DNA of 64,000 bases from UBA4877 sp002399345 (GCA_036752905.1 DAIORT010000011.1:1-64000); one strand, 5' to 3'. Positions 15,528-24,533 are shown, counted from the first letter of the stretch. A program made the numbers and translations. The notes: generated by a model from the letters alone, not told the origin.

Positions 15528-16421
15528 TTGAAGCTTGTAGAATGTATCCCAAACTTCAGCGAAGGCAGGAATAAAGATAAGATTGCTGACATCGTAAGCA
15601 CTATCAAAAACTCGGATGGGGTAAGATTGCTGGATGTTTCATCCGATTATGATCATAACAGAACCGTCGTCACTTTTATCGGTGGCCCGGAGGATGTATG
15701 CCAGGCGGCTTACAAAGCATGCGAAAAAGGTTGTGAGGTGATTGACATGTCTAAGCATACGGGGGAGCATCCGCGTATGGGTGCCACGGATGTGATACCG
15801 TTTGTACCGGTAAAAGATGTGACAATGGATGAATGTATTACGCTGGCCGGCAAACTGGGCAAGAGGATAGGGGATAATCTACATATTCCGGTGTATATGT
15901 ATGAAAGTGCGTCAACAAAGCCGGAGAGGGCTGATCTGGCATACATACGCAGGGGTCAGTACGAGGGCTTTTTTGACAAGATAAAAAAGACGGGCTGGGA
16001 GCCTGATTTCGGGCCGAGGGAGGTAAGCATAAAGAGTGGAGTTACAGCCGTAGGGGCCAGGCCGCCGCTGGTGGCTTTTAATGTAAATCTTAATTCCCGT
16101 AACCTTGGTATTGCAAAGAAAATTGCCAAGGCCGTCAGAAACTCCAGCGGGGGTTATAGATATGTAAAGGCCATAGGGGTGAATATAACGGAGAAAAATA
16201 TGGTGCAGGTATCGATGAACATGACCGACTATAAAAAAACACCGCTGTACAGGGTATATGAACAAATAAAAATGGAGGCGGCGCGGTACGGGGTAAGCAT
16301 AGCGGAGTGCGAAATAATAGGATTATTGCCTTCACAGGCATTGATAGATACGGCTGTAAGCTATCTCCAAATTCACAGCTTCGATAATAATCAGCTGTTG
16401 GAGAATCATATATTTGAGTAG
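15528..16421 (+). CDS. ftcD: Glutamate formimidoyltransferase
   Basis: A 297-residue enzyme that transfers the formimino group of N-formimino-glutamate to tetrahydrofolate in histidine breakdown. The N-terminus MKLVECIPNFSEGRNKDKI, the motif SDYDHNRTVVTF, the HTGEHPRMGATDVIPFVP stretch, GVTAVGARPPLVAFNVNL and the C-terminal ECEIIGLLPSQAL cover the formiminotransferase domain along its length. The cyclodeaminase activity is a separate protein here (fchA), not fused as in mammalian FTCD. The start is TTG, supported by GAGGGGGGTG 8-17 bases upstream. First gene of a three-gene operon with hutI and fchA. Confidence 0.93.
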   Translation: MKLVECIPNFSEGRNKDKIADIVSTIKNSDGVRLLDVSSDYDHNRTVVTFIGGPEDVCQAAYKACEKGCEVIDMSKHTGEHPRMGATDVIPFVPVKDVTMDECITLAGKLGKRIGDNLHIPVYMYESASTKPERADLAYIRRGQYEGFFDKIKKTGWEPDFGPREVSIKSGVTAVGARPPLVAFNVNLNSRNLGIAKKIAKAVRNSSGGYRYVKAIGVNITEKNMVQVSMNMTDYKKTPLYRVYEQIKMEAARYGVSIAECEIIGLLPSQALIDTAVSYLQIHSFDNNQLLENHIFE

Positions 16422-16430
16422 GTGAGTGGT

Positions 16431-17672
16431 ATGAAGGTAGATACTCTTATAAAAAATGGGATGATCGTTACGCCGATTGGTTCTTCACCTAAGTGCGGTA
16501 AACAGATGCGGGAGGTCAAGACCATAGGCAGAGGGTATGTAGCTGTCGATGGGGGAATAATTGTGAGGGTGAACGAGGGTGAACCGGTCAAAATAGAGGC
16601 AAAGACTACCGTCGATGCCCAGGGCAAGGTGATAACTCCCGGCCTGGTTGACCCTCATACTCATCTTATACATGCAGGCTCGAGGGAAAATGAAATGGTC
16701 TGGAAGACGCGCGGCGTGTCCTATCTGGATATATTAAAAAAAGGCGGCGGTATACTCAGCACAGTAAAGGCTACCCGGAGTGCCAGTGATGGGGCGCTTA
16801 TCTCGCAGGTTTTAAAATCATTGAGGCGGATGCTTAAGTACGGGACCACAACCGCAGAGGTCAAGAGCGGTTACGGGCTGAATACGCGTCAGGAGCTGAG
16901 GCTACTTGATTTAATACGCGGACTAAACTCGCTTCAGCCGATAGACCTGGTCTCAACCTTTATGGGAGCGCATGCCTTGCCGGAGGAGTACAAAAAAGAT
17001 AAGCAAAGCTATGTAAAGCTGGTGGCAGATAAAATGCTGCCGGAGGTTGCTGAGCAAGGCCTGGCCCACTATTGCGATGTGTTTTGCGAAGAGGGAGTCT
17101 TTGATATAGACGATACCCGATATATTCTGGAAGCGGCTAAAAAACTTGGGCTGGGACTCAAAATTCATGCTGATGAAATGAGCCCTATGGGTGGCGCCGA
17201 GTTGGCAGCCGAGCTAAAGACTGTTTCAGCAGATCACCTGCTGTCTTCCACTGATGAAGGACTGCTTAAAATGAAGCAGGCAGGGGTTATAGCCGTCGTT
17301 TTGCCTATAACATCCCTCTATCTCGGTGAGAAATTTGCCAGAGCCAGAGACATGATAGATATGGGACTGGCGGTTGCGTTGGCGACGGACTATAATCCGG
17401 GAAGTTCACCGACAGAGTCTATGCAGCTTGTCATGAATATGGCTGCCTTAAAGCTCAAAATGACTCCGGAGGAGATTATAACGGCCGCCACCATCAATGC
17501 AGCATGTGCTCTGGGGGAGGGAGAGACGATAGGTACTATTGAAGACGGCAAGGCGGGGGATCTGGTCATTTTTGATGCACCCGACTTGAGTTATATACCT
17601 TATCATCTGGGGGTGAACCTGTCGAATACGGTGATTAAGAGAGGGAATATTGTATATAAAGCCCAGGAGTAA
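16431..17672 (+). CDS. hutI: Imidazolonepropionase
   Basis: A metal-dependent amidohydrolase of 413 residues that opens imidazolone-5-propionate to N-formimino-L-glutamate. Motifs: VDPHTHLIHAGSRENE (H-x-H metal site, about residues 71-86), TTAEVKSGYGLNTRQELRLL, FMGAHALPEEY, KIHADEMSPMGGAELA, SADHLLSS and ALATDYNPGSSPTESM with the metal-binding Asp. I prefer ATG 16431, five bases after GGTGAG. A GTG at 16422, abutting the ftcD stop, would add three residues. It supplies the substrate of the ftcD product; hutH and hutU, which act before it, are not in the window. Confidence 0.95.
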   Translation: MKVDTLIKNGMIVTPIGSSPKCGKQMREVKTIGRGYVAVDGGIIVRVNEGEPVKIEAKTTVDAQGKVITPGLVDPHTHLIHAGSRENEMVWKTRGVSYLDILKKGGGILSTVKATRSASDGALISQVLKSLRRMLKYGTTTAEVKSGYGLNTRQELRLLDLIRGLNSLQPIDLVSTFMGAHALPEEYKKDKQSYVKLVADKMLPEVAEQGLAHYCDVFCEEGVFDIDDTRYILEAAKKLGLGLKIHADEMSPMGGAELAAELKTVSADHLLSSTDEGLLKMKQAGVIAVVLPITSLYLGEKFARARDMIDMGLAVALATDYNPGSSPTESMQLVMNMAALKLKMTPEEIITAATINAACALGEGETIGTIEDGKAGDLVIFDAPDLSYIPYHLGVNLSNTVIKRGNIVYKAQE

Positions 17673-17693
17673 ACAACGAAAGGATGTGCATTA

Positions 17694-18329
17694 ATGCTAA
17701 TAGATAAACCCGTAAAAGACTATCTTGAATTGCTTTCCAGCGGATCGCCGACACCGGGAGGCGGAAGTGTGGCGGCACTGGCATCCAGCCTGGGTGTATC
17801 ATTGGGTATGATGGTCTACAACTTAACGGTAGGAAAGAAGTTTTATGACGATTACGATGAAGCCACGAAATATATGATAAACTATACATATGATGAATGC
17901 TGTGATCTCAAGATGCGCCTTATGGAATTAGTCGATGAGGATACCAAGGCCTACGATGCCGTTATGAACAGTCTTAAACTTCCTAAAGGCACGGATGAAG
18001 AAAAGGAAATCAGATCACGGACCTTGCAACAATCCTATATAAAGGCCATGGAAATTCCCTTGGAGACGGCCAGGCTCAGCCTTGATATACTGGAAGACTT
18101 AGACAGGCTAAAAGACTTTGTAAATCCCAATGCTATTTCCGATATAGGTGTCGGTGTACTACTAGCTCACTCCGGTCTTGTGGGTTCCATTTATAATGTA
18201 AAGATAAATTTAAATTATATAAAGGATAAGGATTTGGTTGACAAGACTGATGGAGAGATAGACAGACTGATTAAATCGGCAGATTTATTAAAAGATAAGA
18301 TTCTCAAATTCATAAAGTATAGTAAATAA
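17694..18329 (+). CDS. fchA: Formimidoyltetrahydrofolate cyclodeaminase
   Basis: A 211-residue helical protein that converts 5-formimino-THF to 5,10-methenyl-THF and ammonia. The opening DYLELLSSGSPTPGGGSVAA is the family signature, followed by SLGVSLGMMVYNLTVGK and the C-terminal NAISDIGVGVLLAHSGLVGS. It completes the conversion begun by HutI and FtcD, feeding histidine-derived one-carbon units into the folate pool. GAAAGGATGTGC precedes the ATG. Last gene of the operon. Confidence 0.93.
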   Translation: MLIDKPVKDYLELLSSGSPTPGGGSVAALASSLGVSLGMMVYNLTVGKKFYDDYDEATKYMINYTYDECCDLKMRLMELVDEDTKAYDAVMNSLKLPKGTDEEKEIRSRTLQQSYIKAMEIPLETARLSLDILEDLDRLKDFVNPNAISDIGVGVLLAHSGLVGSIYNVKINLNYIKDKDLVDKTDGEIDRLIKSADLLKDKILKFIKYSK

Positions 18330-18335
18330 GATATA

Positions 18336-18382
18336 GTCCCGTTTGTTAAAGGATACAGACCCAAAACAAACGGGCTGTTTTA
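18336..18382 (+). terminator. Terminator of the ftcD-hutI-fchA operon
   Basis: Ten-bp perfect stem CCCGTTTGTT / AACAAACGGG with a 17-nt loop, followed by CTGTTTTAAT. Confidence 0.75.
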
Positions 18383-18394
18383 ATATATGTTCAG

Positions 18395-19573
18395 CTAGCT
18401 ATTAAGAAATTTTAATGCTGTTCTTATCAATACCTCTATACCCAGCGGGAGAACATCCTCATCCACATTAAATTCGGGATGATGGTTGCTTTTATCTATA
18501 CCTTTTTCAGGATTTGAATTGCCCAGCAGTATAAAACACCCCGGAGCCTTTTCCAAAAAGTAAGAGAAGTCTTCTGAGCTCATCGTTAATCCGGGATCTA
18601 TCACATTATTGTTACCAACGGTTTCGAGCGCTGCTTGTTCTGCGATCCCAGCCGCCCCGAGGTCGTTTATGACGGGCGGGTATTCGTGTATATATTCCAG
18701 CTTATATTCACCGCGCATGGCTTCGCATACACCCTTTATGATTCTTTCGATTTTACCCGGCATTTCTTCTCTGAGCTGCGGATCTACAACCCTCACCGTA
18801 CCCGTCATTATAGCTCGGGAAGGTATGGCGTTCATCACCGTACCGCTGTTAAAGGTCCCAATGGATACTACTGCTGGGCTTAAGGGATTAATCTCACGGC
18901 TTACAATGGTTTGCAGCGCGAGGGCAACATGGGCACCGATGATGAGAGCGTCCGTGCCGAGTTGAGGTTCTGATCCGTGGCCGCCCTTTCCTTTTATGGT
19001 TATGGTGAATGTATCGGGAGCTGCCATGAGTGGACCCGGCCTTACGCCTATTTTCCCTGCCGGTACGTCTGCCCATACATGCTGGCCAAAAACAGCATCC
19101 ACATGCGGATTTTCCATCACGCCTTCTTTTATCATGCCCTGAGCGCCGCCCGGGAAATATTCCTCCGACGGTTCGAACAAGAATTTTATATTTCCTTTAA
19201 TTTCATTGCGGTGTTTGGCTAATATCTTAGCAGTCATAATAAGCATAGCTGTGTGTGCATCGTGGCCGCATGCATGCATTAAACCCTCTACTTCTGACTT
19301 GTAATCACACTTATTTTCTTCATTTACTTCAAGGGCATCCATATCCGCACGCAAAAGCACGGTTTTTCCCGGCTGTGTCCCGCGTAATAATCCCACTACG
19401 CCTGTTTTGTTTATACCTTCTTTTACCTCCAGACCATAATCCTTTAGTTTTTTAGCAACAATACCGGAGGTTCTCACCTCTTTAAATCCTATTTCAGGAT
19501 GCTTATGAAAATCTCTTCTCAAAGCCACCGTTTCATCAAAGAGCTGTGTGCATTCTTTCTTAATATCAAACAT
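18395..19573 (-). CDS. M20-family amidohydrolase (aminoacylase/IAA-amino-acid hydrolase type)
   Basis: A 392-residue zinc-dependent peptidase of family M20D. Motifs: ALRRDFHKHPEIGFKE (residues 17-32), VLLRADMDALEVNEE (first metal ligand region), LMHACGHDAHTAMLIMTAK (about 99-117), LFEPSEEYFPGGAQGMIKEG (catalytic Glu), the dimerisation-domain GKGGHGSEPQLGTDA and the late TMSSEDFSYFLEKAPG. Members remove acyl groups from N-acyl amino acids or cleave hippurate or N-acetyl-diaminopimelate; the substrate cannot be chosen from sequence. AAAGAGGA precedes the ATG. It converges with the fchA operon. Confidence 0.88.
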   Translation of the reverse strand: MFDIKKECTQLFDETVALRRDFHKHPEIGFKEVRTSGIVAKKLKDYGLEVKEGINKTGVVGLLRGTQPGKTVLLRADMDALEVNEENKCDYKSEVEGLMHACGHDAHTAMLIMTAKILAKHRNEIKGNIKFLFEPSEEYFPGGAQGMIKEGVMENPHVDAVFGQHVWADVPAGKIGVRPGPLMAAPDTFTITIKGKGGHGSEPQLGTDALIIGAHVALALQTIVSREINPLSPAVVSIGTFNSGTVMNAIPSRAIMTGTVRVVDPQLREEMPGKIERIIKGVCEAMRGEYKLEYIHEYPPVINDLGAAGIAEQAALETVGNNNVIDPGLTMSSEDFSYFLEKAPGCFILLGNSNPEKGIDKSNHHPEFNVDEDVLPLGIEVLIRTALKFLNS

Positions 19574-19773
19574 GGTTTGTCCTCTTTCCGTAGAATTTTA
19601 AAAATTAATCATCTTATTAATATCCCTTAGGTGTACATGATTTTCGATTAACTTGCATCTACTTTAGTATATATGCTTAAGAGAGGCAATTCAAGATATA
19701 CATGCCGGCGATAGGTTATTATAATGACCCGTCGCCAGCATTTTAATAAATAAATTATATTCACTGTTTTAAA

Positions 19774-20649
19774 TTAAGGATCGGGTTTACAATCGGCGAT
19801 TATAATTAGTTTTTGCCCCGGGAAAATTGACGACGGGTCGGTGATGGCGTTGGCATTTGCAATGGAATCAACCGTAGTATTAAACCTCTTGGCTATTTTA
19901 TACAGACTGTCCCCTGACTTAACGGTGTAGTGTATAAGTCCACCGCATGATACGGGTATTCTCAGCTTTTGCCCTGCATATATCTTATTTGGATCTGCAA
20001 TATGATTGGCACAAGCTATGGCTTCTATAGTGGTGCAGAATAGCATTGAGAGTTTATAAAGAGTATCGCCGGATTTTACCGTATATATGAAGTGATCCAT
20101 GGGCTCCTTATTTGGTGGGCAGGGTTCAGGTTGCGGAGGACATGTGGGCGGCATAGGAGGACACGGGCAGGGTTCAGGTTGCGGTGGGCAAGTGGGCGGC
20201 ATAGGAGGACACGGTCCGGGCTCGGGTTGCGGTGGGCAAGTGGGTGGCATGGGAGGACACGTAGGTGGCGGCGGACAAGGATAACTCCAACAGGGCATGG
20301 ATGGATCCTGATAGTTTAGCGTGTCTGAATTTTTATTATCGTTTACCCCGGGAATATAAATAGACACATTGGGATAAATACTGTACGGGTATACAAGGTC
20401 ATTTGCATAGACAATGGCTTCATAGGGCACCCCAAACTTGTTTGCTATGCCATATACGTTTTCACCGGGCGCTACCGTATACGTAATACCCTTCAAAGGC
20501 ACTGTAATCGTCATACCGGGATATGTTAGCGAAGGGTTGATAAGTTTGTTTTCATTAATTATATTGTTTATGGATGTATTAAACATTTTTGCAATTGAAA
20601 ACAAAGTATCGCCCTGCTTTGCTATATAGTTTATATTTTTGGCGATCAA
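19774..20649 (-). CDS. LysM-repeat protein with Cys/Pro-rich tandem linker
   Basis: A 291-residue protein with four LysM domains. Two are N-terminal (about residues 6-52, YIAKQGDTLFSIAKMFNTSI; and 55-100, YTVAPGENVYGIANKFGVPY). Two are C-terminal (about 188-234, YTVKSGDTLYKLSMLFCTTI; and 240-287, YTVKSGDSLYKIAKRFNTTV). Between them is a linker of three 16-residue repeats (CPPMPPTCPPQPEPxP). LysM binds N-acetylglucosamine of peptidoglycan or spore cortex. There is no signal peptide, which is common for LysM proteins of the spore coat or cortex in clostridia; location is inferred. The start is TTG with GGAGGGG upstream. Confidence 0.82.
   Translation of the reverse strand: MIAKNINYIAKQGDTLFSIAKMFNTSINNIINENKLINPSLTYPGMTITVPLKGITYTVAPGENVYGIANKFGVPYEAIVYANDLVYPYSIYPNVSIYIPGVNDNKNSDTLNYQDPSMPCWSYPCPPPPTCPPMPPTCPPQPEPGPCPPMPPTCPPQPEPCPCPPMPPTCPPQPEPCPPNKEPMDHFIYTVKSGDTLYKLSMLFCTTIEAIACANHIADPNKIYAGQKLRIPVSCGGLIHYTVKSGDSLYKIAKRFNTTVDSIANANAITDPSSIFPGQKLIIIADCKPDP
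20123..20266. repeat. Three tandem 48-bp repeats inside the LysM gene
   Basis: Units begin at 20123, 20171 and 20219 (plus-strand opening GGTTCAGGTTGCGG or a variant). Each encodes the 16-residue Cys/Pro linker unit on the minus strand. The second and third differ from the first at few positions, so copy number may vary between strains. Confidence 0.85.
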
Positions 20650-20756
20650 TATGATCCCCTCCTTTTTTTGCTAGTATATGTTATGTATCAATATCAATTT
20701 TGTTAACAATTAAGCATAAAATTATTGAGAGGTATAAAATAAAGGGGGATCATATA

Positions 20757-21422
20757 TTGTCACATTACAAGTATCACATCTACCTTTTGGTTTTTATTAT
20801 TATACTTTCGGTTTTTTATATAAAAACACAGACGATAGCTACATTAAGCCTTCCAGCATCTTCTAAGGTAATAGTAATAGATCCCGGACATGGCGGTTGG
20901 GACCCCGGAAAGACAGTAAACGACATGGGAGAGTCTATTATAAACCTGAAGATTGCTATGAAATTAAAGCGACTCATTGAAGGGCAGGGAGGACGAGCAA
21001 TTTTAACGAGGAATGATAAAAATGCTCTTGGAAAAACTAAAAGTTTGGATATGGAGAAGCGAATGGACATTGTCGAAAAAAACAATGCCGACATTTTTGT
21101 CAGCATACATTTAAACAGTTTTCCGAAGTCTAGATACTTTGGTGCGCAAACCTTTTACTATTCAGGGTCGAAAAGTGGTAAAATATTAGCAGAGGCAATA
21201 CAGGAACAGTTAATCAAAATTTTAGACGGGGGTAATAAGAGACAGGCGGCCATATCAGACAGTTATTATGTACTTAAAAATACTAAAGTTCCGGCGACCA
21301 TAGTTGAGTGCGGTTTTATGTCTAACCCGGAGGAGTATAAGCTGCTGCAGGATGACGAGTATCAGGAGAAAGTAGCGTGGGCAATATACCTAGGTATTAA
21401 TAAATATTTTGATAAAATATAA
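20757..21422 (+). CDS. cwlD: N-acetylmuramoyl-L-alanine amidase, CwlD type
   Basis: A protein of about 221 residues with an N-terminal membrane anchor (YLLVFIIILSVFYI) and an Amidase_3 zinc domain. It has VIVIDPGHGGWDPGK (first zinc His), MGESIINLKIAMKL (zinc Glu), FVSIHLNSFP (second zinc His) and VPATIVECGFMSNPEE with the catalytic Glu. CwlD removes peptide stems during spore-cortex formation, making muramic delta-lactam with PdaA. I place the start at TTG 20757 because AAAGGGGGAT lies 8 bases upstream. An earlier TTG at 20700 has no ribosome site. Confidence 0.88.
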   Translation: MSHYKYHIYLLVFIIILSVFYIKTQTIATLSLPASSKVIVIDPGHGGWDPGKTVNDMGESIINLKIAMKLKRLIEGQGGRAILTRNDKNALGKTKSLDMEKRMDIVEKNNADIFVSIHLNSFPKSRYFGAQTFYYSGSKSGKILAEAIQEQLIKILDGGNKRQAAISDSYYVLKNTKVPATIVECGFMSNPEEYKLLQDDEYQEKVAWAIYLGINKYFDKI

Positions 21423-21436
21423 GGGAGGTCTAATGT

Positions 21437-22297
21437 ATGGGAAGAGTCCTGGCTTCATTTCTTATGCCTCATCCTCCGATAATCATACCGGAGGTAGGCA
21501 AGGGCGAGGAGAAAAAGATACAAAAGACGATTGACTCAATGAATGATGTTTCAATGACAATCGAAAGGCTAAAGCCGACTACTGTTATTATCATATCACC
21601 CCACGGATATGTGTTCAGAGATGCGGTATGTGTGTACGGTATGCCGGAAATAGAAGGAGATTTAGGCTACTATGGGGCATCTGATGTAAAATTAAAATTT
21701 AATATTAATACCGAGATTGCCGAAAATATTATTAGTAAGACCAATGCTGAAAGTATAGAATGCCTTAAAGCGGATAAACATCTGGCACATTTATGTGACT
21801 TTAAACTGGCACTTGATCAAGGTGCTCTAGTACCGCTCAGGTTTGTCACCGGCCATTATGACAAATTCAAATTGGTGCATATATCCTATGGATTTCTGCC
21901 ATTTGATGAACTGTATCATTTCGGTATGATCATTAAGAGTGTGGTAGAATCATTAAATGAGGATGTAGTTGTGATAGCCAGCGGTGACCTGTCACATAAG
22001 CTTACTAGTGATTCTCCCAATGGATATACCCCCAAGGGAGTCGTTTTCGATCAAGAAATACTTGAACTTTTGGGAAAAATGGATGTAAAATCCATACTGG
22101 AAATGGATAAGGCCTTTATTAATGAGGCTGCAGAGTGTGGTTTCAGGTCTATACTTATCATGTTGGGGATACTGGATAAGCTGGATATCGTACCGCGCAT
22201 ACTTTCTCATGAAGGTCCGTTCGGAGTTGGTTACGGAGTGGCTGAGTTTTTGGTAAAGCCTTATGCGCAGGAAATATTAAAAAAGGCGGGGAAATAG
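21437..22297 (+). CDS. amrB: AmmeMemoRadiSam system protein B (Memo/LigB-like)
   Basis: A 286-residue protein of the class III extradiol dioxygenase fold. The N-terminus ASFLMPHPPIIIPEVGKGEE, TVIIISPHGYVF, ADKHLAHLCDFKLALDQG, VVIASGDLSHKL and the C-terminal GPFGVGYGVAEF follow the LigB/Memo pattern with its conserved histidines. The three genes amrB-amrA-amrS are tightly packed (3-bp gap, then 8-bp overlap) and form the conserved AmmeMemoRadiSam set, whose biochemical role is not established in bacteria. Ribosome site GGGAGG precedes the ATG. Confidence 0.85.
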   Translation: MGRVLASFLMPHPPIIIPEVGKGEEKKIQKTIDSMNDVSMTIERLKPTTVIIISPHGYVFRDAVCVYGMPEIEGDLGYYGASDVKLKFNINTEIAENIISKTNAESIECLKADKHLAHLCDFKLALDQGALVPLRFVTGHYDKFKLVHISYGFLPFDELYHFGMIIKSVVESLNEDVVVIASGDLSHKLTSDSPNGYTPKGVVFDQEILELLGKMDVKSILEMDKAFINEAAECGFRSILIMLGILDKLDIVPRILSHEGPFGVGYGVAEFLVKPYAQEILKKAGK

Positions 22298-22299
22298 AA

Positions 22300-22809
22300 A
22301 TGGATATATATGTTCGTCTGGCAAAGGAAAGCTTGGAGTATTATATTACAAGGCACAGCATAATGCCTGTACCCGAAGGTTTACCTGATGAGATGTATAA
22401 AAGAGCTGCCGGCGTATTTGTGTCCTTGGATAAGGATGGGGAATTGAGAGGCTGTATAGGAACCATAGCTCCTGTTAGGGAAAATATAGCACAGGAGATT
22501 ATTTACAATGCCGTAAGTGCAGGTACGGAGGATCCCAGATTTTATCCGGTGGCAGAGGGAGAATTAAATGCTTTATCATACTCTGTCGACGTGCTTGGAG
22601 AGTCTGAACCGGTAAATGAAAAAACCGAATTAAACCCTAAACGATTTGGAGTAATAGTTAATAAAGGATACCACAATGGTGTTTTGCTTCCCGACCTGGA
22701 TGGTGTGGATTCTGTGGATGAACAGCTGTCCATAGCGTTGCGCAAAGCTGGTATAAGACCGGATGAGGATTATGAAATTTCCCGTTTTGAGGTTGTAAGA
22801 CATGCATGA
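22300..22809 (+). CDS. amrA: AmmeMemoRadiSam system protein A (AMMECR1 domain)
   Basis: A 169-residue AMMECR1-domain protein. The diagnostic motif RGCIGTIAP (about residues 49-57, in GELRGCIGTIAPVREN) is present, as are AGTEDPRFYPV, LSYSVDVLGESEPV and LLPDLDGVDSVDEQL. The human homologue AMMECR1 is linked to a developmental disease, but the molecular activity is unknown. It starts three bases after amrB and overlaps amrS by eight bases, which argues for translational coupling. Confidence 0.92.
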   Translation: MDIYVRLAKESLEYYITRHSIMPVPEGLPDEMYKRAAGVFVSLDKDGELRGCIGTIAPVRENIAQEIIYNAVSAGTEDPRFYPVAEGELNALSYSVDVLGESEPVNEKTELNPKRFGVIVNKGYHNGVLLPDLDGVDSVDEQLSIALRKAGIRPDEDYEISRFEVVRHA

Positions 22810-23779
22810 AGCCTTATACTATGAGAAGGCGGGCAATGGGGATGTTAATTGTCTTCTTTGCCCTGCCCATTGTCATATTATGCAGGATAAGGTGGGTGCG
22901 TGCGGAGTGCGTAAAAACATGGATGGTATCCTATATACGGAAAATTATGGCCGGGTCTCGGCCTTGGCTTTAGACTCTATAGAGAAAAAACCGTTATTTC
23001 ATTTTTACCCCGGTTCATACATTCTATCCGTTTCCTCCTACGGCTGTAACTTAAAGTGCAAATTTTGCCAGAATTGGGAATTGTCACAGGAGAAGCCGGA
23101 TATTGAGGAGTTAACTGTCGACAAGGTGATCGAGGCGGCAAAGGAGTGCCGAGGGAACATAGGTATTGCCTATACTTATAATGAGCCTCTGGTATGGTAT
23201 GAGTTTGTACTTGATACGGCAAAAAAGGCCAAGGAGAATGGGCTTGCCAATGTACTTGTAACAAACGGTTTTATTGAGGAGCAGCCTTTAATAGAGCTAC
23301 TGCCTTATATATCAGCCATGAATGTGGACATTAAAGGCGATAATGAGTTTTATAAGAAAATTTGTGGCGGTAATATAGGTAGTGTCAGGAAAACAATTGC
23401 AAGATCGTATGGCAGGACGCATATTGAAGTGACATACCTGATCATACCGGGACTTAATGACAGCGAGTCGCAGATAAATGATATGGCAAAATGGCTTTCA
23501 TCGGTGGACAGGGACATACCACTCCATTTATCCAGGTATTATCCGCAGTATAAAATGACCAGGCCGGAAACACCTGTTGAGACGATGCTCACGGCAAGGG
23601 ATACGGCAAAACAATATTTAGATTATGTTTATATAGGCAATGTATACGGAACCGATGATGGTACCTACTGTCCCGAGTGCCATAGTTTGCTTGTTGAGAG
23701 AGGGTACAAGAAAAAAATTGTAGGTATAAAAGATGGGCAATGTACAAATTGCGGGCACAAGATAAATATGATAATGTAA
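22802..23779 (+). CDS. amrS: AmmeMemoRadiSam system radical SAM enzyme
   Basis: A 325-residue radical SAM protein. The cluster-binding C-x3-C-x2-C lies in SYGCNLKCKFCQNWELSQ (about residues 77-94). A further N-terminal cysteine set (CLLCPAHCHI, KVGACGVRKN) and a C-terminal C-x2-C pair (CPECHSLLVER, CTNCGHK) match the AmrS group, which resembles pyruvate formate-lyase activating enzymes. GIAYTYNEPLVWYEF and LHLSRYYPQYKMTRP are typical. The substrate is unknown. The start overlaps amrA. Confidence 0.93.
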   Translation: MHEALYYEKAGNGDVNCLLCPAHCHIMQDKVGACGVRKNMDGILYTENYGRVSALALDSIEKKPLFHFYPGSYILSVSSYGCNLKCKFCQNWELSQEKPDIEELTVDKVIEAAKECRGNIGIAYTYNEPLVWYEFVLDTAKKAKENGLANVLVTNGFIEEQPLIELLPYISAMNVDIKGDNEFYKKICGGNIGSVRKTIARSYGRTHIEVTYLIIPGLNDSESQINDMAKWLSSVDRDIPLHLSRYYPQYKMTRPETPVETMLTARDTAKQYLDYVYIGNVYGTDDGTYCPECHSLLVERGYKKKIVGIKDGQCTNCGHKINMIM

Positions 23780-24013
23780 GACTGAGTAAAAGTTAAATGT
23801 TATAATTATATATGATGATATACTTTATTGTATGACACCGGGAGATAATGACATGATAGAGAAAATCACAGATATAAGGAAAATTTGAAAATATACTTAG
23901 GCAAGGCGAGTAATCTGTCATATTTAGCCTACAGGATTTATTTATAATAATAAAATTTAAGTTACTAAATGGTGTACAGTTAACAGCCAGTAATAGATGG
24001 AGGGGAGCTAAAT

Positions 24014-24418
24014 ATGTTAGACAACTTTGATGCTCAATGCCGATACAGAATAATGGTCTGTGTCACTCCTCAGAAGAGCTGCGACAGGCTTATAAAAGCA
24101 GGGCATGACAGAGCGCGGGAGACAAAAGGAGAATTTTCCGTTGTATACGTTAATAAAGATGACGATCTTCATAAACATCTTGAAGAGCATGAGATACTCA
24201 TAGAACTGTTTAACAATGCACAAAAGCTTAGAGGCAGCGTGAGCATCCTTTCAGGAAAAAAGGTATATGAAACCTTGGCGCAGTTTGCGACGGATAATAA
24301 GGTAAATGAGATTATAGTGGGCAAATCCTTACGCTCCGCATTTGATAATCAGCAGGTTATAAATCCCTTGCGGAAGTGTGTGGAGAACAACAACATACAT
24401 GTAAATGTTGTAGATTAA
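24014..24418 (+). CDS. UspA-like (KdpD-USP type) universal stress protein
   Basis: A 134-residue Rossmann-like protein. RIMVCVTPQKSCDRLIKAGH at about residues 12-31, FSVVYVNKDDD and the C-terminal VNEIIVGKSLRS resemble the universal-stress domain found in KdpD sensor kinases rather than the ATP-binding G-x2-G-x9-G type. GGAGGGGAGC precedes the ATG. It stands alone, followed by a strong terminator. The roughly 230 bp upstream hold no gene that I can see. Confidence 0.65.
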   Translation: MLDNFDAQCRYRIMVCVTPQKSCDRLIKAGHDRARETKGEFSVVYVNKDDDLHKHLEEHEILIELFNNAQKLRGSVSILSGKKVYETLAQFATDNKVNEIIVGKSLRSAFDNQQVINPLRKCVENNNIHVNVVD

Positions 24419-24501
24419 ATAAATGAGACTATTTACCTATTGAGGTATCATGTCGAATGCTGTAGCATATTACTTGTAAGTTGATGCCCCAACCCAATGT
24501 A

Positions 24502-24533
24502 TTAGCCGCACTTGATAGTGCGGCTTTTTTTTA
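24502..24533 (+). terminator. Strong rho-independent terminator
   Basis: Perfect 8-bp stem AGCCGCAC / GTGCGGCT, 6-nt loop, then TTTTTTT. It lies between the UspA-like gene and the surface-protein operon. Confidence 0.85.

Noticed and set aside
20092..20319. Plus-strand Gly/Arg-rich frames
   Set aside because: Antisense of the 48-bp repeats in the LysM gene; the LysM frame explains the region.
23780..24013. Short frame starting near 23852
   Set aside because: It stops after 11 codons. No support beyond a GGGAG before the ATG.
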